This document shows positions 28,101-43,100 of a DNA stretch of 64,000 bases, one piece after another (positions within the stretch are counted from its first letter, which is position 1; every line of letters begins with the position of its first letter). Made by a program: the position numbers and the translations under genes. Under the pieces are notes generated by a model, which saw only the letters and a list, made by a program, of their open reading frames with translations, was not told where the DNA came from and ran no database searches. The DNA is from Anarhynchus alexandrinus. Lineage: Eukaryota > Chordata > Aves > Charadriiformes > Charadriidae. The DNA lies in NCBI GenBank assembly GCA_008711295.1, contig VUYV01000044.1:1369201-1433200 (forward strand), in the 5' to 3' direction.

Positions 28101-31100
28101 AGGCAGGTTTTTAATATCTCCAGAGAAGAAGACTCCACAATCTCTCTGGGCAGCCTGTTCCAGTGCTTTATCACCCTCAAAGTAAAGAAGTTTTTCGTCA
28201 TGTTCAGTTGGAATTTTCTGTGTTCCACTTTATGCCCGTTGCCCCTTGTTCTGTCGCTGGGCTCCACTGAGAAGAGTCTGGCCCCATCCTCTTGACACCT
28301 GCCCTTTAGATATTGATAAGCATTGATAAGATCCCTTCTCAGTCTTCTCTTCTCCAGGCTAAACAGACCCAGGTCTCTCAGCCTTTCCTCATAAAAGAGG
28401 TGCTCCAGTCCCCTGATGGTCTTTGTAGCCCTCCACTGGACTCTTTCCAGTAGTTCTTCGTCTTTCTTAAGCCGGGGAGCCTAGAACTGGACACAGTACT
28501 CCACATGTGGCCTCACCAGGGCAGAATAGAGAGGGAGAATAACCTTTCCTGACCAGCTGGCCACACTCTTTTTAACGCACCCCAGGATACCACTGGCCTT
28601 CTTAGCCACAAGGGCACATTGCTGGCTCATGGTCAACCTGTTGTCCACCAGGACTCCCAGGTCCTTCTCCACAGAGCTGCTTTCCAGCAGGTCAACCCCT
28701 AACCTGTACTGGTGCATGGGGTTATTCTTCCCTAGGTGCAGGACCTGCCTTTGCAAGGACTTGCCTTTGTTGAACGTCATAAGGTTCCTTTCCGCCCAAC
28801 TTTCTAGCTTGTCCAGGTCTTGCTGAATGGCAGCACAGCTTTCTGGTGTATCAGCTACTCTTCCCAGCCTTGTATCATCAGCAAACTTGCTAAGGATACA
28901 CTCTGTCCCCTCATCCAGGTCGTTGATGAATATGTTGAACAAGATTGGGCCCAGCACTGACCCCTGGGGAGCAACGCTAGTTACAGGCCTCCGACGAGAC
29001 TCTGCGCCGCTGATCAGAACCCTCTGAGCTCTGCCATTCAGCCAGTTCTCAATCCTCCTCACTGTGCATCCATCTAACCCATGCTTCCCAAGCTTGCCTA
29101 TGACAATGTTATGGGAGACAGTGTCAAAAGCCTTGCTAAAGTCATGGTAGACATGTCCACTGGTCTCCTTTCATCTACCCAGCCAGTCATGCCATCATAG
29201 AAGGCTATGAAATTGGTCAAGCATGATTTCCCCTTGGTAAATCCATGCTGACTGCTCCCAATAACTTTCTTTTCCTTCACATGCTTAGAGCTAACATCCA
29301 GAATGAGCTGTTCCATCATCCTTCCAGGGATGGAGGTGAGGCTGACTGGCCTGTAGTTTCCTGGGTCCTCGTTCTTGCCCTTTTTGAAGACTGGAGTGAC
29401 GTTGGCTTTCCTCCAGTCCTCAGGCACCTCCGCCATTCTCCATGACCTTTCAAAGATGATGGAGAGCAGCTTCACAATAACATCTGCCAGCTCCCTCACC
29501 ACTTGTGGGTGCATCCCATCAGGGCCCATGGATTTGTGGGTGTTGAGTTTGCCTATATGATCTCTGACCCGACCCTCCTCAACCAAAAGAAAGTCTTCCT
29601 TTCTCCAGACTTTTTCTCTTACCTCCAGGGTCTGGGATTCCTGGGGGCTGGCCTTAGCAGTAAAGACTGAAGCAAAGAAGGCATTCAGTAACTCTGCCTT
29701 CTCTGTATCTTCCATCACCAGGGCACCAACCTCATTCAGCAGGGGCCCCACATTTTCCCTAGTCTTCCTTTTGCTACTGATGTACTTGAAGAAGCCCTTC
29801 TTGTTGTCCTTGACATCTCTTGCCAGATTTAATTCGAAGTGGGCCTTAGCCTTCCTTGTTGCATCTTCGCATCCTCTGACAATGTTCCTATATTCCTCCC
29901 AAGTGGCCAGTCCCTTTTTCCATATTCTGTAAACTTCCTTCTTCCATTTGAGTTTTTTCCAGAAGACCCTTGCTCATCCATGCAGGTCTCCTGCCTCCTT
30001 TGCTTGATTTCTTACTCATCGGGATGCACTGATCTTGAGGTTGGAGGAAGTGGTGCTTGAATATTAACCAGTTCTCTTGGACCGCCCTATCTTCTAGAGC
30101 CCTAACCCATGGGATTCCTCCAAGCAGGTCTTTGAAGAGGCCAAAGTTAGCTCTCCTGAAGTGCAGGGTTATAAATCTACTTATTGCCCTGCTTCTTCCA
30201 TGCAGGATCCTGAACTCCACCTGACTCTCATGGTCACTGCAGCCAAGGCTGCCCCTAACCTCCACATCCCCAACCACTCCTTATTTGTTTGTTAGTACAA
30301 GGTCCAACAGCACACCTCTCCTCATTGGCTCCTCCACCACCTGCCTCAAAAAGTTATTATCAATGCTCTGCAGAAACCTCCTGGACTGTGTGTGCCTGTT
30401 GTGTTGCCTTTCCAGCAAATTCAGCATGGTTGAAGTCCCCAATGAGAACCAGGGCCTGTGGTCATGAGGCTACTTTCAGCTGTCTGTATAAGGCCGCATC
30501 GACTTCCTCTTCCTGATCAGGTGGCCTGTGGTAAACACCCACAACAGCATCATCCATATTAGCCTGCCCCTTAATTCTTACCTATAAGTTCTCAACTTGT
30601 TCTTCATCCACCCCTAGGCAGAGCTCGATACATTCCAGTCGCTCTCTCACACAAAGAGCAACTCCAACCTTGCCTTGCTGGCCTGTCTTTCCTAAAATGT
30701 ACACAGCCATCCATGACAGCATTACAGTCATGTGAGCTATCCCACCATGTCTCTGTAATTGCAATGAGACCATGGCCCTGTGACTGCACACAGATCTCTC
30801 GTTGTTCCTGTCTATTCCCCATGCTGCATGCGTTAGGGTACAGACATTTTAGAGAAGTAATAGAGCATGCAGTTTTCCCTGGAGGAGTGCAAGAGGATCC
30901 ACCATAGCCATACACACCCTTCAGGTGGATGACCTTCTGTTTCTCATCTTGGGAGGCAGCTAAGTAACATTTGCAGCTGCTCTGGTTGGCCTGGCTTATT
31001 CCTCTTATATGGCATGAGCACTGCCATTTAGACCCCGTCCCCCAAGCCCTTCAGTTTAAAGCCCACCCCACCAAGTTCATAAGCCTGCTGCCAAAGATTC

Positions 31101-34100
31101 TGTTGCCTCTTCTAGGCAGGTGGATTCCATCCCTCCCTAACAGGTTATAGACATCAAAGAATGTCCCATTGTAATAAAAGCCAAAACCCTCACAACGTCA
31201 CCAGCCACGTAGCCAGAAGTTACTACGCATTATATGTCTATTTCTGGCTGCCTCCTTTCCTCCAACTGGTAAAATGGAAGAAGAGATAACTTGGGCACCA
31301 AAGTTTTTCACTTGCACCCCCAAGGATTTATAGTTTTCCTTAATTCTGCCCACTTCTGCTTGCAGTGTCATTCATGTCCACATGAAAAAGTAACAGTGGA
31401 TAGTAGTCCATGTTCTTGACAAGTTGTGGCACCTTCTCAGCAATGTCTCAGATCTTAGCTCCCGGAAGGCAGCATATCTCTAGTGACTCCCTGTAGGTCG
31501 GCAGATGGGCGCCTCAGTGCCCTTTAACAGAGTCACCCACTACTAGCGCTCATTATTTCTTTTTACAGTATCCACTGTGTACTGTTGGTACATTTTCCCC
31601 TTGCAGATCTTGCTTGTGGGTGTCTATAGCTGTTAAAGCTTCATATCTGTTTATGGTTATGATGCTGGAGGGTGGAGACTGAAGTGGAGTCCAGTTTTTG
31701 TGGGTCACCAGGGTCCAGGGTGCCTCATTCTCAGTGGTGTCCGCTACAGTAACACGGCTACGGAATCACCTATCTCCGTCTGGGCTCTTCATATATTGCA
31801 CAGCCTTTTAACTGTTTCCTGGACATTGCAAGCCTGATGAATACAGCACTGCCAAAGCCTCAGGGGGCTCATTTGTTTGCCAGGTTAATTAGCAATTATA
31901 CTCGAAATGTGTTAAATTCATAGAGAAGAACAAAAGGAATATATGAAAGTAAAGCGACATATGGGAAATCCGAGTTCAACAGACCACTTGGGTGCTTGCC
32001 AACGTGCAGAGGGTTGCTGCTTATCAAAACCAGTATCCATGCCTCCACTTGTGGGCTCTAAATGAAGTATTTTTAGTCTCTTCATGTTTATCAGAGCTGA
32101 CTCATCTAAGCTGTAGGTTGTATTTGCATTTTGCCTTTAGAATAACAACAACAACTTCAATACTGATAACTCTGGTTTGTTGAGGGGCTACTCTGTAGCT
32201 GTCAGTGTAGAAAAAGCAGCAGAATCTATTTAACTATGCCGGGGGAATCCCATGGAAAACAGCAGAGTTTTGTAAAACTCCTAAAACCAGAGAACTCTAG
32301 TGATGAGTCAGACTCTCTATCTTCTAAAGAAAGCTCATTCTCAATTTCCCAGTGATTCTGAACTGTTTCTAGAAGTATTTAAAAGCTGAAACAGAATATA
32401 AACTGCAGAGGGAGGAGAAGTAAGAATGATCCTCCACACCTATTACTGAGAATACAAGACACACACTCTGTGGAGTGGCCCATCACAGACATGCTGGCCG
32501 ATGACTGTAATCATATTAAGTACCCAGGGTAGATGCCCAGTTGCTATACATTTTTCTGTCAAGTGCAATGGGTCTATGGCAATTTACAGCACTTAAACAT
32601 TTGCCCAAAACTTCAGCAGAACACTGCTACCCTGTTAGCTTTCCTGCTTCTTTTATTTGGAATGTGTCCCTGGAGTTTATTTGGATTTTAAATGTAAGGC
32701 AGTCTTAAAGTTTGAAATTGAGAGCTGAAAAAGGGAAATAACTGAACAGTACTCTTACAGCCCTGAAGCTTCAGAACTATGGGGTGGTTTTCTTAAGAGC
32801 TACTTTAAGACTTCTGTGGCATTCGATTTATAAACAAAATCAGTAATAATTTCTTCTGAAGGTTTTATAAGCACTGAAAAGTGCACGATCCAGAAATATT
32901 CCAAGAGTTTTTTAGGCACATGCTGACTGCTGCTAAAAAAGCATCAATTCAAAAAGTGGATGGCAAAGCTTGATTTGTTTCCTCACCTTGTCCTAAGCAG
33001 TTCTCCAGTATAACTGAGAGTATCCTCACTCCCCAGTGCTGCCATGCTCAGTTCTCGTCTGGCATGCAAGTCAGGCCACCACCTCCCAAGTATACCTCTG
33101 AAATTAAGGGACTTAGAACAGCTGGGTTTCTACTCAAGAAATACACAGGAAAATCCAACCCATCCAGGTTTGTGCAACCTGATCAGATATGTTTGGAATC
33201 TCTTGAGGTTAATAGATCCTCTCTATTACAAGCTCAATATAGTTCAAGGTTTTGCAATCAATTTAGCACAGTGCTGAAAAGAAGCATGGCAAGCATACAA
33301 TTTACATATATTGGCACCAACACACATTTTTCCCTTTCACATGCCTAAATGCCGGTACACCTGAGAAGTGGTAAGGAAAATGGATTTGCACTCAAGGAAT
33401 TCAGTTGCTGAAGTTAAGTTAAATAAATAGCCTTATACATAAATGCATGTAATAATTCCAAAGATATTAGGATTAGTTCATGCTTTTTTTCCTGCAATTT
33501 TATTTCTTGAATTATTAGATACTATCTGATGTCCAAAGGCCAAGAGAAAAATTATTAGTGTTACTCTCAGCTGCAAGTAGCAGAAAACCACTAAGTACCT
33601 CTCAGCACAGTTATTAGTGACTCCCTTAGGCAGGAATATCTGAAAATATGAATAGATCGCAGCCCATATGTACTTTTCAGGGGAAGCCCCAGGAATGATA
33701 TGGAAAGTCTGCGAGTCGTGACTGGATTATACTGATAGAGTTGCACTCAACTGAGCTGCCCGGAACTGTACCAACAAGTGACTGTTGAAAAGATATCAGC
33801 AGAGTTATTTTCTATGGGGAAGGCTGGAACATCAGGATACCTGTAGGTATCTCAGTTACCCATTGGCAAAGTTAGGTCAAGTCCTCACTACTGGAGTGTC
33901 AGCTGGCTGTCAAGCAAACTGAGGGCAATGAGCAGGACAGACTGTGGAGCACGTAAGAAAATAGACATTTTAATAGAAAAAGGAGTAGCAGGAAATCCCA
34001 GGTAGGACTTGAGACTAAGCAAAATATCAGGGAATCCATAACAGTCTCATATATATCAGCATTGGAAGACCATAAGTTTCTGATCTGGTACTTCCTGTTG

Positions 34101-37100
34101 CATGGAAAATAGAAAATGCTATATCATGCTTCCAAAATCAGACCTTAAACCTTTCAATTTGAATCGAGCAAGATCAATTGCAGGGTGGAGGTGTGAGAAG
34201 AAGAAAAAAGCAGCCAAATCTCCAAAACCCAGTAATTTTTTATAGCTGAAATATTGCCAGCCTATGCTACCAGATTGCCTTCTGTCAGGCAGACAGACAA
34301 TGCATCATTTCCACCCCCTGTACACAAGGAACACTGCCCGCAAACTGCCATTACAGAGACCAGGGGGAGGGAAGGGAAATGAATGGATAATCTGCCTCTC
34401 CGAACTTTTTTTCCTCCCACAGCTGATAATTTCAATCATAAACAGCTGAGGCGGAAAAGTCTTCTCAGGTCAACTAACGTGTATCCGTGTGAGTCATGCA
34501 GGACATTTCCCTACAACAGCCCCGCTGCTACCAAATCTAATCTCTGATCTGATTCGTCCATGGGGTCTCTCTTCTACTCCCTCATACATGTCATTCTTAA
34601 GAATTATTTTGTAATAGCCAGCCTGAGTGAAAGAGGTTTCTTCCAGCCAATAAAGCCCTATACTTTTAAGAAATGCACCAGGTCTCCTGATGAACAAAAT
34701 TTCAATGGTGTCTGTTACACTGACAAACAGAAAACTTCTAAGTACAATCCTGAGACTTGGACAGTTCTGCTGGATTTAAACATCACCTGGTAAGCATCTG
34801 CTTGGATACGAAAGAGGATACAGGTTAGGCCACCAAGAGCCCTGAGCTTGCGGGAGTTAAGGTATTTTTTCGTAATCCTTTTGCCGATTTGAAACAGCTG
34901 TTATGAGTTACTGTACAATAGAATGAGCTGTCACTATACAGCCTGCGCATGGTGTCAAATAGAAATCAAAGATTAATTTTAATAAATCACAACTGTAATG
35001 GAAGTTATGGCCTTTTCAATTAAGCTGCATCAAAGCACATCAGATCTGACCTCACAATGCCATCCCCAGAAAATCCCGAGTCCGTTCTTTTAATTGGTAT
35101 GAAAGGGCCTTTTCAATTCAAATGCCACTTACTTGCCAAGAAAGCACTTGGGAACAGTACTTAATTTTCTCCTCCTGTCTTTGATAAGGTTCACTTTCTT
35201 GCTCATCATCATTTGGTACAGCTTCTCTCCTTTCTCTGCAATCATCACATAGGCATCCCTCTCCATTCCCAGTTTCAAACCTGGAATACAAAGCAGAAAT
35301 TCCTTCAGATCCTTAACATCAGATAAAGTGTTTGCTCAAAGTCAAAAGCTGAGGCCAAACAGACAAAGCAATAGAAACACAAAAATTAACTGACTTGTTT
35401 TCCAAATAGGGGGGAAATTGGGTCATTTATTTATCTGAGTACAAAACTGTCATTAAAACTTATGGTTACATCACATCACGCAAAGCAGAATGGTTTACAG
35501 AACATGGAGAAGTTCCAAACAAAGGAAGATAAAACATATACCTTCTGAAACTGATTTCCTGTTGCAATTTCATTTCTGACCCTGAAATAACTGCTAGTGT
35601 AAGACTTGTTCAAGGCAGCTAAATGCTTGACAGAGCAGATGACTTTTTGAGTGTTCTATTACTTGTAGCCAAAAATGCGAAACTGCTGAAATCAAATTCA
35701 CATCCTTAAACAAATCAAAACTAGACAGAAACATTATTTTCTCATCCTTTCTTAATTAGCCTATTTACTAATACCCTTGGGCTAAAAATACTGTTTGACA
35801 ATCATATTATCCAGTTAATGAAAGAAATACTGAATGATTTAAGGAATGACAGATAATTGGATATAGAGAAAATTTCACGTCCACTTTGTATGAATTTCCA
35901 GATAGCTCATGTTAACTTGAAAATTGCTACAGTCGGGAGGATGATCTCTGAAAACAATAGGTGTCTATGTTACAACTATCATCATAACCGGCATTTTCTG
36001 GCACTCTTCCCTTTAGATTTGCAAATTGCTTTAGGAGGATAGCACATGAGAAAAGCTGTTTTGCTGCTTTAGGTGTTTTGTCTCTCCTAGGCTGAACAAA
36101 TCATTTTGTTTTCTGGCTACGTTATTCTAAAACTTGCAACTCTAGGCAACTCTGGCGTCCAAAACAGAGGCACAGATTTTAGACATCTCTAAGATTAACT
36201 TGAAAACAGGCAGCCTGAGTTGGTCCTGGATTTACATGCCTAATTTTTACAGAGATTGACATTAGGCAGAATTTAAGTGATCAGTGTAAGGCTAGAAAAT
36301 GAAAACTGTACATTCTTTGGGAAGAGCAGTTTACCCTAACTGGACATAAATCCTGTTGCTTTATGGCAAGATACTGAAATGAATTAATAGTCTTCTGTGT
36401 CATCAGAGCTGCTTTCTAGCTTTTTGAAAATGCTTAATGCATTTATTTTAGAGGCTTGAAATGCACGTTCCAGAAATTAGACTTGCACAATATTTTGTCT
36501 TTCAAATACAGTATTTCTTTCATGTGTCCAATATCTGGCTAAAGGTTTTGGCTCTGCAAATCCCCTGGCTTATTGCCGTTATTCTTCCATCCTCTTCTTC
36601 CTCCAATACTGTGATCCAATTCAATGCGAACGCTGACACGTGTAGCTGAGGCTAATTTGCAACGTGAACTTGTGATAGAAAACAGCCTGTGTAATAGTAT
36701 ACATGTTTCATGCTGGTCTTACATCACTGAATTCCCCAGGCTCTGATGTAAATGGCAGACTGGAATGCACATTCTACTCAACTCATCCTGCAGAATTGGG
36801 AATCTCACCAAGCTTTCTAATCCAAACACTGATATCTTTGTGACTTTGCAAGTACTCTGATCCAAAGGAGATTTTCCAATAAGGCCTGGAATGTCTGCTA
36901 GAATATCTGTGCTTATCCCAAGTGCCTGTCATCAGCTGCCACATCATAAAACTATATGACAAAAAGTATCAGCAAAAATCCACTCTTACCAGCTAATGCT
37001 GCATGGAAAACTTTGAAAAACTTTCTATTAAGGAATAGTTCTTTTCCCTTCCTAATATTTATTTCAGTCACCTCCCCATATTCTCAAGCTCCCTGTTTAT

Positions 37101-40100
37101 AAATGGTCTGTTTTTCTAGTCCCGTCTTTTTATTTCTTATTGAACTTTCTCTCTCCTCACACATTTTATGTGATGCACAGGAAATTCCACAGAGCACTAG
37201 TGACCTCACAAAGTGAAAACTCACTAAGAAATGGAGACTCACTGGATCTTCTAGAGATATGATTTAGCACTGTGAGGGTAAAAGTAAAAGCTAAGAAGTG
37301 TATTTTATTAAAAAAATAGATCACGTGAAAGATTAGGATCCTTGCAGTAGAGAAGGATGCAGAACTGACCAATGAGCACAGATCACAAGCTCAGAATGGT
37401 AAAACACTTCCTATTAACTAAAAAATAAAATAAAACAAAAAAAAAAATCAGAGCTGATTCGCTCTGTTGCCTTCAGGTAGTTCTTTTAGTTCTTTTGAAT
37501 TTATACCATGCTCAATCTACATTTTGAAGGTAGTATCCTTGCTATTACCAAAAGGTGTATTTGGGTTCATATATGATAAGGTATGTTAAAAATGTTTTAT
37601 ATTCTGTGGTAACAAATAACACTGAATTGTGCGTTGTATTTAACAGATTAGATGCAAAGTTTTGTAACATAAAAACTAAGGTTTGGATTTCAAAGGACAT
37701 TAGAGGATTTAGATTCTCTGCTTTCACTAAACGTCAGTGACAGATCTGTAACTTAAAATACTTATAAAATCTAAAGCATTATTGCTTAGCAAGTGCAAGT
37801 TCTGAAAAAACACTACTAAAAAAGGGTTTCAGAGTGACCTCTTTCAATACTAGCATAGATGAGCAATTACATCTTTAATGGAGTTGCGTGTGCAGAGAGG
37901 GTAACCACTTCTAAAAGTCAGACACAGAATGTTTTAAAATAAGTGTCATTTCCTCTGGCAACGAGCTATTATTTTTCCCATTGAGCAAAATGGGAAGCAG
38001 GTTCACTTGTGAAAGATCTGACTTCTAAAGGAACTCAAAACTTTCATCACCCACCCTGATTCATGGCTTTGTAAGCTTGCTTCTTTTGTACAACACCATT
38101 TCAAGATAAGCTTAGTTTTTGTCTCATTCCACAAGAACAAGTAGAAGTGACAAGCATCTGCATACATTTATCACTGCTCTCAGTCTAAGCATAATATTTC
38201 TACAGTTTTTCTCCCTGAACTGTTCTGTTTATTTCAAGATCACGGAGGCTGAGTTTGTGAGAGTGAGTTTGTGTCATTGCCTCTGGAAAAAGGCTGCACA
38301 CTGGATTTTCTTCTTTCCTTTTACTGATAGATACAAATAAAATTTTGTCTTATTTACAAATAGAAGACCAAAAAATGAAATTGATTAAATGTAATTTTTT
38401 TCACAGTAATTCAATGCATCAAAGAAACTGACTCTGGCAAATAAAAATATTTGATAAATATACTGACACAAGCCCATAAAACCCCCAAGGTACAAATTCA
38501 GAAATATTTGTTTTCAATGACTTGATTTTCTTTGTCATTAAGGATAGATTTTAATTCTGCCCATGGAGGAAAAACTGCAACATTTTCTTTTTCTCTCAGA
38601 TACTTATACATGCATATACATTTCTCCTTTGTACACAAGTTCATTTAGTGCATTAGAAAATACGTTATCCACTTACTCTCTCTCTGCTCCCTTTCCTTGA
38701 TTATAGCATCCAGCCATTTCTGTTTGTCCTCTGAAGTCTTGGCCATACAGACAAACCATTTGTTTTTGGCTGTGTTGTGTATCTTCCAGCCATTTGTCAC
38801 AGTGTAGCCGTTGCTGTGGTAATCTGCTGTAAAAACCCAAAGCACAATGCACACAGTGAATAGGCGGCCTGCTACTTTAATCAAATCCGTGTGGGACACC
38901 TTAATTAAAATTTTCTTCTTTGAAGGGCTTGATTTCTGGAGGTGTTCCTCATGCATCAGTCTTAGTGACCATCCATGTAACTGGTTGTCACTCTGGAAGT
39001 ACAAATATTAATAAAAGTATCCATGGCCGGGCTGTTCAGCTGACTAAATGTTTCAGTCCTAAGAGTTTAATTTCACCTCAGAAGAAGAACTAAAATATTT
39101 TAAATACAATGACATCAGTGAAAATGTCTATGATTTTTGTTCAGGTTATTTGTTCTGAACTTTCTGGGGACACACTAACTTCTTGCACTGTAACGATTTT
39201 TGTCCACAGGACATGGGAACTCTTTAAATGTCAACTGTTTAACGGACATAATATTCATTCCTGACTTATCACAATGGGAGTAGGGGCTGATGTGACCTTT
39301 GTGGATGAAATCAGAAACCCATCCAGTCTTCCTGTCTGTGTCAGAGCACAAGAATCATGATACAACTGCACTCCCATATTTCATTCATGGCCACATTCCA
39401 TGCTACTGATTTGATGCTAAGACTAATATTTGGTAGTATTCTAAATGAGAAGAAGATCCAGAACTTCTGTTATTATAGCTGTAATGGCTTAAGATGTAAG
39501 AAAAGAAAGGATGGAAAGAAGATAAAGTATCTTTTACTAAATTAACTTGGATTAGGAGAAAAAATAGACAAGCTTCAGGGTACACAAACTCTTCATAAGG
39601 TCGTTTCAGAATGAAGGACTAGTACTGAAAGCATGTCCGCTCTTTCAACTTTGTAAGTTGGTCTAATAATGAAGGCATAAGAGGTTACATAGCTTAAGAT
39701 CTCATTAAAGGAAATGGACAAGTACTTTTGTACCAACTTCCAACACAAGATCTGGACTTGCTGTGTTGTTAAAAGACAGTATTTGGTCTCTTACCTGTTC
39801 CATCTTCCACATTCTCCACTTCCATGACTTCTGTATTTATTCGTCCCCTGAAGATATACAGGGACCCATTGATTGACTTTGTCCGTTTAGATGCTTTTTT
39901 CCCAGTAACTCTGCAATTAGGATTTAGACTGTTAGAAACACATAAGCAAATAGTGTAACATATATATGCATAAATCAATATGAGATATGACTATTAAAAA
40001 AGGATTCCAATATAGCGTTTTGTGGTATTTGGCTATGTCTCTGATTTTAAATAATTGGAATACTCTATCACCTCACAAAGATAATTGTATAACAGTGTCA

Positions 40101-43100
40101 GTACAGGAAGAAAGAGCTTATGTGAAGATTGGGATGCCTTTGTGATTTACATTCTTGACGACTAACTGATTGAAATGCCAGTGCAGCTGAACTGCACATG
40201 GCTTTGGGATGAAAACTGCAGTATCACCTGACACAATGTTACATTTGCCTCCTTTGTTTGCCTAAAGCTTTGATAAATTTGTGGTATGTGCACCAAGTTT
40301 CAAATATGAAATGAAACATGTAAAGAGGCTAATGTCACATGGTATGTCGTATGAGTGTCAAATGTCACTGTATGTGGCATTTGTGAAGGTGCTGCTGTGG
40401 CAATTCTGCACCAACGTTTACATCCTTATGCATAAAGCTTTATAGTGTCTCTGTTGCAACGTCTTACAAAAACTTTCAGGAAAGCACTTTTCATTGCTAG
40501 TAATATTCTGATTTTTAAGTCTAGAATAGGTTTAAAACTATCCAACTGACACCTGCTGAGCTTTAACATCTAAGAACAACCCTGCTATGTGAACCAAAAC
40601 ACAACTGGTCAAATGATCATCATTTGAGATGGCAGATGTCCAAACTCTATACAGTGAAGGGATTGCTGTGGCAACTTGCCAGGAGCTCATAAGATTCAAG
40701 GAATGATTGCAATAAAAAACAGCTAGGGAGAAAGTTTCTGTCATAGTGAAATACCTATGATAAACCGAGGTGCGAAGAGAGTCAACAAGTTTTTTCTGAA
40801 CAATTTTTCCTTTTACAACTAGCTTTAGTGACAAATACACCTTCAGTGATGATCATATATTTACATCCAATCGGACTGGCAGGGACTGAGATCTTGGAGC
40901 TATTAGATCATTTCCTAAAGGCGACTGTTAGAGTCAAAAGAAAAGCTGTCCTGGCAGCCTCAGTGAAACCTTTTAAATACTCAGCCCATTTCCCCACATG
41001 AACATATTGTTCCTGACATCAGGATTCAATTTAAACAGCAGTCTATGATCCTGCTAAAAACACAAAACAATACTCAGCCCTGAAAATCTATGTCATCAGT
41101 TTGTCAGACTTCCCTAAGCTTTTGCAAAAGATGAGACTGCAGTCTTAGACCTAAACCACAGGCCTAATTCTGATTCTAAACACACCTTAAATTGGTCTCA
41201 ACAATGCTACTCCTAATTTATACTACTGTGAAAAGATGCGATGCCCAAATTCAAATGGCTGCATTGTTGACGACTTATCAAAGATTGAGGTCTGAATTCT
41301 GATTGCACTTTTCAATCAAGAAAAACTCCAGTGATTTCTACAAGATAATCATAGCAAAAGTGAGATGAGAACCAAGTAACTCAATTTCAAATTAGGAACA
41401 GACACAGGCAGTTTTTTGGTGGTTGTTTGTTGAGGTTTTTTTTCCGAATCTGTGTCCCACTAACATGTCAGTTGTTTGTCAAGCAGCTGGCCAAATGATC
41501 ACACCAGCACAACTGGATAGAGATTCATTTCCATCCTGGACTAATTATAAAGAGCAGCTAGACAGGAGAAATACCCAAAACTAAAGTCACTCAGTGATCC
41601 ATAAATATATCTTTTACATTAGGGAATTCCCAGCAGACTTAATAAAATATTCTATTTTTTAATGGAAATCAGATTCCATCAGTTCAACCTACATTATTAG
41701 ACATAAACAATATTGATCCTTTGGGAAAATCAAAGAGTTAGAGCAGCCTCTTCCAAAATCAAGCCAAACTACACAGAGTAGCTCAGTAATGTCTCCTGTA
41801 CAAAAACAGAGAATTGCTTAAAAAGCAGTAGAACATTTTGTTTTCTAAATCTTAGTATTCTGGGAAAAATGCCTGGACAGCGCGGGAGGGGCTAGGCTAA
41901 CCTGAACTACAAACCAGTTTCTAAGTGCCCTGAAGAAGTAAAAGATTAGATATCAACATTTCTTTTTTTTTTTTTTTAAGCAATAGCTTTCTGTTAGAAG
42001 ACACACAAATTTCTGAACTCTGTTACGTATGGAAGTTTGGATTTTGACAAATCTGGTAAAGTGTCAAAATGAAATGTTTCATGTCTCTTGTTTAATTTCA
42101 GCAAAGTCAGAATGCTGACTATATTAAAAGGCATATAAGATTGAATGGTGTAAATTTTTTTTCAACTTAATTGAAACATTTATATTCCATTCTAATAATT
42201 TCTAATGTAGATTTCACCTAATAATTTGTATTTATGTTGTATAGTTTCAGCATTATCAACACAAAAAGTCTGAACATTACTGAAATTACTTTTTCCCAGC
42301 TAAAGGGTGCCAAAATTTCCATTGAACAAAAAACTGGAAAATAAACTGAAATTTTGAGATAAGTGAATTTTCTTTGAAGAGAACACTCTGGTTTTTGAGA
42401 ATTTCTAATTGGGTTGGCCATTCTACTTGACCATCACCAGTAAAAAAGTGTAACTTGAAGAAGGGGGAGGATATTACAGGAAAGGAAGGAAGAGGAGTAT
42501 CTGGAGTGTAGAGAATGCACTGTAAATTCAGAAAAGACCAAGACATGAAAATGAGACTGGAGCTGTGAAGGTAAAAAGCTTAAGAACTGAAATACAGTAC
42601 AATTGCTGCAGAAGCAAATTGCCCTCCACACTGCCAATGCTATTTTAATAATAAGAAGTAGGTGTTAATAGTGCTTAAGTTTTATAAGGTGGAATGATGA
42701 AAAAATTGTTACTAGGATAAGAAAAGGAAGACAATGCACAGATCACACAGGCTGCAAATGCTGAACAGCAGCTTGCAAATCTTCATCTCTTCCTCACTCC
42801 TCTATGCCCTGCATATATTTAATATTCTCTTAGTCTTCCACTTTCCCCTTTCTTGGCTTTATTTCATTTTTCACGTCACCCTCTTCTGCTTGGAATAACC
42901 TCCCAATGAAAGTTGGCAAGGCCTCCTTCTTCACATCACTCCTGGAGACCCATTTGCTCTGGGAAGCTTTCCAGCTGTAAGAAGTCACTCCGTGTTTTTT
43001 CTGCACTGTATCAACTTCTGTCTTTGGATTGTGCGCTTCTCAGGGTGGGGACCCTATTACTGTCTGGCATATTTATCCTACCATATAGTGACTTCTTCCT

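Larger units (their letters stand above)
27996..31770 (-). mobile_element. CR1 LINE, nearly full-length but decayed
   Basis: Read on the minus strand it has, in order: an ORF1 esterase-like region (about 31.55-31.02 kb), an ORF2 endonuclease (about 30.92-30.3 kb), a linker, a reverse transcriptase (about 29.75-28.48 kb) and the 3' region ending near 27996. The right-hand boundary is a guess. Frameshifts and stops break both ORFs, so it is a fossil. The 3' end has the usual CR1 sequence (on the plus strand TCACAGAATGGCAAGGGGTT). Full-length CR1 is about 4.5 kb, while most copies are truncated to a few hundred bases, so this copy is unusually long. Confidence 0.93.
27172..35132 (-). other. PREX1: PREX1 intron W6-W7
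   Basis: 8.0 kb, phase 2. Nearly half is one CR1 retrotransposon (about 27996-31770), inserted in the same orientation as the gene and starting about 0.8 kb from exon W7. The stretch from 31.8 to 35.1 kb shows no element or exon that I recognise. Confidence 0.8.

Noticed and set aside
40875..41230. Stretch with GGCAGGGAC...TAGATCATT and CCTAATTCTGATTCT, like an old repeat
   Set aside because: The motifs are too short and scattered to assign a family.
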